From positions 1 to 33,619 of the IMG/VR virus record IMGVR_UViG_3300032307_000744: 33,619 nucleotides of DNA; one strand, 5' to 3'. How positions within the stretch are numbered: position 1 is the stretch's first letter; each line of letters opens with the position of its first letter. Made by a program: the position numbers and the translations under genes. The stretch is from a virus. Of the stretch, positions 30,476-33,619 are shown in pieces. The notes beneath the pieces were generated by a model. It was not told the origin of the DNA and did no database searches. It saw only the letters and a program-made list of their open reading frames with translations.

Positions 30476-30991
30476 TTAGAAATGAAAGTCCACAGGCACT
30501 AGATACCAGTTCTTGTTGCCTTTGTCAATCTTATCAAACATGTGTTCTGGATTGGTACTGTCATGTTGAATGTCAATAAAATAGGAATTGTAATCCCACT
30601 TACCCTGAATCATATCAATCATCTTAGCAAGGGGGTATAGCTCCATATCATACTGCATATTGCCAGAATAATTATCTAACTTAGCATTTAGGTCAATTTC
30701 TTTTCTGTCATACATTTCACGGTAGCCATTGAACTCATCCTTACGATTACTAAACACGTCAGCAATAGTCTCTCTATACTTCTCTGGTTCTTTTTCATAA
30801 GAGATAATATAATTAGGAGATGATTCGTATGGGTCTCCGTCTACGAATCTACCCCCACCAACAACAAACCAGTCATACCAAGATAGGTATTGTTCTTGTC
30901 CACCCATTTCATCTTGTAGCCTGCCCTCAACAAGGTGCATGGCTTCGTCATCATTTTCAGCTTCTACAGCTATGTATTGCAATACGTGCAT
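30476..30991 (-). CDS. Protein of unknown function with aromatic N-terminal motif
   Basis: A 171-residue acidic protein. The N-terminal part (HVLQYIAVEAENDDEAMHLVEGRL, then SWYDWFVVGGGRF) resembles small phage proteins in which a short alpha/beta domain ends in a W-Y/F-V-x-G-G-R motif. The rest is charged and Tyr-rich (YREMYDRKEIDLNAKLDNY, YPLAKMIDMIQGKWDY). The role is not known. The start is coupled to the preceding stop (TAATG). Confidence 0.75.
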   Translation of the reverse strand: MHVLQYIAVEAENDDEAMHLVEGRLQDEMGGQEQYLSWYDWFVVGGGRFVDGDPYESSPNYIISYEKEPEKYRETIADVFSNRKDEFNGYREMYDRKEIDLNAKLDNYSGNMQYDMELYPLAKMIDMIQGKWDYNSYFIDIQHDSTNPEHMFDKIDKGNKNWYLVPVDFHF

Positions 30992-31095
30992 TACATTACC
31001 TTTCCTTTGTATAGGTCTACGCCTAATCCTTTATTTACTACCTTGCCACAATGAATACATGCACCATAACTAAAATAATGAATGTGCTTACTCAT
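30991..31095 (-). CDS. Tiny cysteine/histidine protein
   Basis: A 34-residue peptide (MSKHIHYFSYGACIHCGKVV, ending LYKGKVM) with a CIHC pair and two upstream His, enough for one metal site. The ATG overlaps the end of the 31088-31267 gene, and its TAA overlaps the next ATG. The tight coupling on both sides supports translation. Confidence 0.6.
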   Translation of the reverse strand: MSKHIHYFSYGACIHCGKVVNKGLGVDLYKGKVM

Positions 31096-31267
31096 CTGCT
31101 TCTCCTACCCAATGCTCTCCAGTGTAGTTGTATGTACTAACATCTCTTGCATACTCCCACAGACTTTCGTCATCTTCTGCTAGGTCTAGAGCTTCTTCTT
31201 GTGTATCTGCTTCAACTGTAATTTCTTCCCAGTTGGTGTACTCTCTTTGAACTTTGAACTCACGCAT
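31088..31267 (-). CDS. Small acidic protein
   Basis: A 59-residue protein (MREFKVQREYTNWEEITVEAD, then TQEEALDLAEDDESLWEYAR and HWVGEADE). It resembles short phage beta-alpha proteins with an 'EA-t-eEAl-lA-ed' pattern. AGAGG six bases upstream, and a box-containing promoter (TATAAT at 31290-31295) embedded in the upstream gene gives it its own transcript. Confidence 0.68.
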   Translation of the reverse strand: MREFKVQREYTNWEEITVEADTQEEALDLAEDDESLWEYARDVSTYNYTGEHWVGEADE

Positions 31268-31649
31268 TTGCTACCTCTCTCTTTCTTACATTATAGTTGG
31301 ACCCTACGACATTTTGGTCATAGCCTTCAATGGTCTTTTGCCAGAGACTTAGGTTAGCCCTGGTTCTGTCATTATAGGGATCAATAAGCTGGTGAAGGGT
31401 AGTCTCCTCATTAGAGATAATACTAAGTAATTGTTCCTCAGTAATGTCCCTTACCCAGTCATTCCACTCATCACCAACAAGGATCTTGTAGATACCCTCG
31501 TCATCAGCAAACCAGCCTACACCCTCATAGCATACAAGAGCCAGACCTTTGCGGGTATTGACAACAACAGAAGGAGCAACCCACTGCTCATCCTTATTCA
31601 ATCCCAGTATACTTTTAGCTTTTTCTGTATCAATCATTTTTACGTTCAT
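31260..31649 (-). CDS. Protein of unknown function, leaderless, with box-controlled promoter
   Basis: A 129-residue protein (MIDTEKAKSILGLNKDEQW, GLALVCYEGVGWFADDEGIY, ISNEETTLHQLIDPYNDR). The open frame reaches 31712, but TATAAT at 31656-31661 lies six bases before ATG 31649, so the start is placed there. No family recognised. Its 3' end contains the promoter of the next gene. Confidence 0.72.
   Translation of the reverse strand: MNVKMIDTEKAKSILGLNKDEQWVAPSVVVNTRKGLALVCYEGVGWFADDEGIYKILVGDEWNDWVRDITEEQLLSIISNEETTLHQLIDPYNDRTRANLSLWQKTIEGYDQNVVGSNYNVRKREVANA
31290..31314 (-). promoter_or_regulatory. Box promoter (copy 3) inside a coding end
   Basis: AAATGTCGTAGGGT (31314-31301), five bases, TATAAT (31295-31290). 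It drives the gene at 31088-31267. Confidence 0.65.
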
Positions 31650-31655
31650 GGTTAT

Positions 31656-31680
31656 ATTATACGGATACCCTACGACATTT
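31656..31680 (-). promoter_or_regulatory. Box promoter (copy 2), leaderless
   Basis: AAATGTCGTAGGGT (31680-31667), five bases, TATAAT (31661-31656), six bases, ATG 31649. The -35 (TTCATA) is weak. Confidence 0.68.
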
Positions 31681-31804
31681 ATGAATAACTTCTGGGATTT
31701 TTTGGAGAACATTCTTAATTACTTTTTTGATTTTATTAATTTATTTAGATGTGGTCGGCCCCCAAAAAGGGGAGTAGTTTTCACACATGCTCAGGTGTTT
31801 TGGT

Positions 31805-32815
31805 TTATGCTGTTGCCAACTGAACAGCCTTGAAGATTCTGTTCTTCTCAGCATTGGTCATTGGGTCAAACCCAGAAGCAGAAGCAAGAATAGATTCTGT
31901 CTTGCCCTTGCGACCTGAACGATACCAGTCTAGTCTTTCAGTTAGAGCGTTAGCAACACCCCAAGCTGTGCCAGTAATTGTATTGTTGTAATCGCCAACG
32001 TAGATGTCATTGATTAGGTCAATCTTATTTTCCCAACGACTGTTAGCACCCTTAGCCTCATCTTTTGGCTTTGGGTAGAGAGCAAGAACGATTTCGTCAA
32101 ACTTCTTTTTGCTAACTTCTTTTTGAATCATCTCGTTAGCCATTTTGCTAAACTCATCAATGTAAGCGTTAGCAAGACCAAGAGCCTCTCTAGCAACCTG
32201 AACCTTACCGCTTGCTGTCTGTGTGTGTCTAATCTTGAAAGACTGCTTGACAGAACCATTTCTGCCACGCTGTCCAAGAGCAAGGTTTAGAGTGTTAGCA
32301 CATACAACACGAACAGGTGTGATACTTGCCTGAATAGCGATAGACCCGTCGTGAGATGTGTTGACAAGAAGATAAGTGTTTACCTTATCTGATACACCAT
32401 TTGGGTCAATGACAGTTTCACGCTCAAGAGCAAGGGCACCAAATACAACACGCCCACCCTTGATTGAACCAGCAGTTTCCCAACGTCCGCCATTGTCTAG
32501 CAGGTTGTCAGCAAAATCAAATAGCTCCTCGTTTTGAAGAGGAACATAACGCTCACCAACAACACCAAGAACATCCTTGTTGCCTAGAATGAATGGGTTA
32601 TCACGAATCACAAAAGAATAATTCTTGTCTGATTCAAATTGGTTAGGAATCTCAACGTCCTCTAGCCTAACGTTCCAATTGTTTAGCTTAGCTTTCTTTA
32701 GCATTTCAGCTGTTGACACTTCCTCCTGGAATACTGTGCCCAAACCATGCCAAGCTGGTTCACGCAAGGAAGCAAAAGCGGTTTCTCCGTTTACTGTTTC
32801 TAGCAAATGTGCCAT
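31805..32815 (-). CDS. DUF932 phage/plasmid-like protein
   Basis: A 336-residue protein of the DUF932 family (phage/plasmid-like TIGR03299): ASLREPAWHGLGTVFQEEVSTAEML at the start, FVIRDNPFILGNKDVLGVVGERYVPLQNEELFDF, then VNTYLLVNTSHDGSIAIQASITPVRVVCANTLNLAL in the middle and a helical C-terminal half. The biochemical role is not settled; it is frequent in phages and mobile elements near replication or defence genes. GAAAGG upstream of ATG 32815. The promoter carries the shared 14-bp box. Confidence 0.9.
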   Translation of the reverse strand: MAHLLETVNGETAFASLREPAWHGLGTVFQEEVSTAEMLKKAKLNNWNVRLEDVEIPNQFESDKNYSFVIRDNPFILGNKDVLGVVGERYVPLQNEELFDFADNLLDNGGRWETAGSIKGGRVVFGALALERETVIDPNGVSDKVNTYLLVNTSHDGSIAIQASITPVRVVCANTLNLALGQRGRNGSVKQSFKIRHTQTASGKVQVAREALGLANAYIDEFSKMANEMIQKEVSKKKFDEIVLALYPKPKDEAKGANSRWENKIDLINDIYVGDYNNTITGTAWGVANALTERLDWYRSGRKGKTESILASASGFDPMTNAEKNRIFKAVQLATA

Positions 32816-32855
32816 GTGTTGCCTTTCTTTTTGTGGGTTGTTTATTTGTAAGACC

Positions 32856-32885
32856 AGTATAAGGCCACCCTACGACATTTGTCAA
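32856..32885 (-). promoter_or_regulatory. Box promoter (copy 1) of the DUF932 gene
   Basis: TTGACA (32885-32880), then AAATGTCGTAGGGT (32880-32867, sharing its first A), five bases, TATACT (32861-32856), 18-bp spacer. Confidence 0.72.
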
Positions 32886-32987
32886 GCTTATTTTCTGGGG
32901 CTTTCTTAATTGCCTTCTTAACTTGCTTTTTAGATCAGAATGTGGTCGGCCCAAAAAGAGGACAGTTTTACGTCATGTCCAGGACGG

Positions 32988-33021
32988 TTGACCTAGTAGA
33001 AAGGAATTAAGACTAGGCCAA
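32988..33021 (-). other. Stem-loop downstream of the 33028-33528 gene
   Basis: TTGGCCTAGT pairs with ACTAGGTCAA, ten pairs with one G-U, 14-nt loop, seven bases after the stop codon. No T tract follows directly, so it may be a weak terminator or mRNA-stabilising hairpin. Confidence 0.5.
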
Positions 33022-33027
33022 CATGCT

Positions 33028-33528
33028 TTATGCTGTCGCTAGCTCTCCCATTGCGGACAAGTACTCCTCATCCGTTGGCAGGTTGTCTAAATCATACACA
33101 GCGACGATGTCATTGTAGTTGCTAGTAAACTTATTAGTCGAAAAGTCTACTTCATAGATACCCTCGCAAAACAAACTGTCATTAGCAAACTCTGTGTTGT
33201 CTACAGTTTTGATAACACCATTACTGTTAGCAACAACTCCCAGAATCAAAATGCCAGTATCTCTGTGCAAACCAGGGTATGCATTCAAAAACTCTTTGTT
33301 TTCCCAATCAGTAGTCTCATACTGCTTATACAGCTGGTCCACTTCTTCATCACTAACAAACTCTACATTATCTAGCTTAGCTAACAGGTTGTCGACATTA
33401 GTCTTACCTCTTAGGAATGATAGCGCTTGAATACCTGAATAGCTTGGGTAGCCATCCCATTGTCCATACTGCGCAATCTTAGTTGTGCCCTGCAAGTCTT
33501 TTACTACTGTTAGGTTTCTAGTTCCCAT
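33028..33528 (-). CDS. Conserved-looking protein of unknown function
   Basis: A 166-residue protein beginning MGTRNLTVVKDLQGTTKIAQYGQWDGYPSY, a start shared by a family of phage proteins of unknown function, followed by acidic helices and a beta-rich C-terminal part (GLHRDTGILILGVVAN, CEGIYEVDFSTNKF, DIVAVYDLDNLPTDEEYL). AAAGGAAAACAA before the ATG. A stem-loop follows its stop. Confidence 0.78.
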   Translation of the reverse strand: MGTRNLTVVKDLQGTTKIAQYGQWDGYPSYSGIQALSFLRGKTNVDNLLAKLDNVEFVSDEEVDQLYKQYETTDWENKEFLNAYPGLHRDTGILILGVVANSNGVIKTVDNTEFANDSLFCEGIYEVDFSTNKFTSNYNDIVAVYDLDNLPTDEEYLSAMGELATA

Positions 33529-33543
33529 TTGTTTTCCTTTTCT

Positions 33544-33619
33544 TTAGTCTATTGTTTCGTTTTCAATTATCTCATAGTCAGCCCAAGAACGCAATCTATC
33601 TCCACGCATTAGGTCCATC
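33544..33619 (-). CDS. C-terminal part of a small protein (partial)
   Basis: The frame reads MDLMRGDRLRSWADYEIIEN with TAA at 33544-33546 and is open to the right edge. ATG 33618 may be an internal Met, as the true start could lie outside. It is 15 bases upstream of the next gene and probably shares its operon. Confidence 0.5.
   Translation of the reverse strand, partial: MDLMRGDRLRSWADYEIIENETID

Overview
The window reads as part of the genome of a large tailed phage (or phage-like element) of an actinobacterium. No terminase, portal or major capsid gene was recognised, so this is inferred from gene style and content. Genes are small, tightly packed and often overlap as ATGA, TAATG or TAGTG. 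There are lysis-type genes (M23 peptidase, lysozyme-like transglycosylase, holin-like membrane proteins), five tRNAs, a DUF932 phage/plasmid protein and a field of host-derived auxiliary genes. The actinobacterial link rests on a WhiB regulator with all four cysteines and the GVWGG motif, a DUF7455-like protein, class Ib ribonucleotide reductase with an NrdH-type redoxin, TTATCCACA DnaA boxes, and many genes that appear to be read from leaderless mRNAs. The DNA is AT-rich, which would suit low-GC freshwater actinobacteria (inference).

Layout. 1-1851 (+): the end of a probable methyltransferase, a GT32 glycosyltransferase and nrdF. 1852-5310 (+): a secreted FN3 protein with an apparent AUU start codon, two small membrane proteins, a proteasome/HslV-like Ntn hydrolase under a perfect SigA-type promoter, and two small genes. 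5316-5715 (+): tRNA-Asn, -Gly, -Asp, -Thr. 5754-9110 (+): two double-domain glycan enzymes (GT25-FkbM and GT32-GT4). 9199-15314 (+): Hsp20, M23 endolysin, FmdB-type zinc ribbon, DUF7455-like protein, staphylococcal-type nuclease, a multidomain phage protein, WhiB and small membrane proteins including a holin candidate, closed by a strong terminator. 15403-24988 (both strands): Stealth-like, GT25, FkbM, GT6 and twin GT32-like enzymes interspersed with an HNH protein beside tRNA-CAT, GroES, NrdH, a pyrimidine-dimer glycosylase-like protein, lysozyme and a PD-(D/E)XK-like nuclease. 25077-27086 (+): a PASTA-repeat protein. 27801-28680: a gene-free, repeat-rich segment with four DnaA boxes, the best candidate for a replication origin. 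28681-33619 (-): a run of small overlapping hypothetical genes plus DUF932, several driven by promoters that share a 14-bp box.

How the parts fit together. About ten enzymes act on surface glycans or sugar donors. A proteostasis set (Hsp20, GroES, Ntn protease), a nucleotide set (NrdF, NrdH), DNA repair and nuclease genes, and tRNAs support phage growth. The strongest regulatory signal is a -10 hexamer followed by 5-6 nt and then the start codon, with no Shine-Dalgarno sequence. It occurs in front of sixteen genes on both strands and corrects several start sites. Genes inside operons instead use AAGGAG-type sites or stop/start overlaps.
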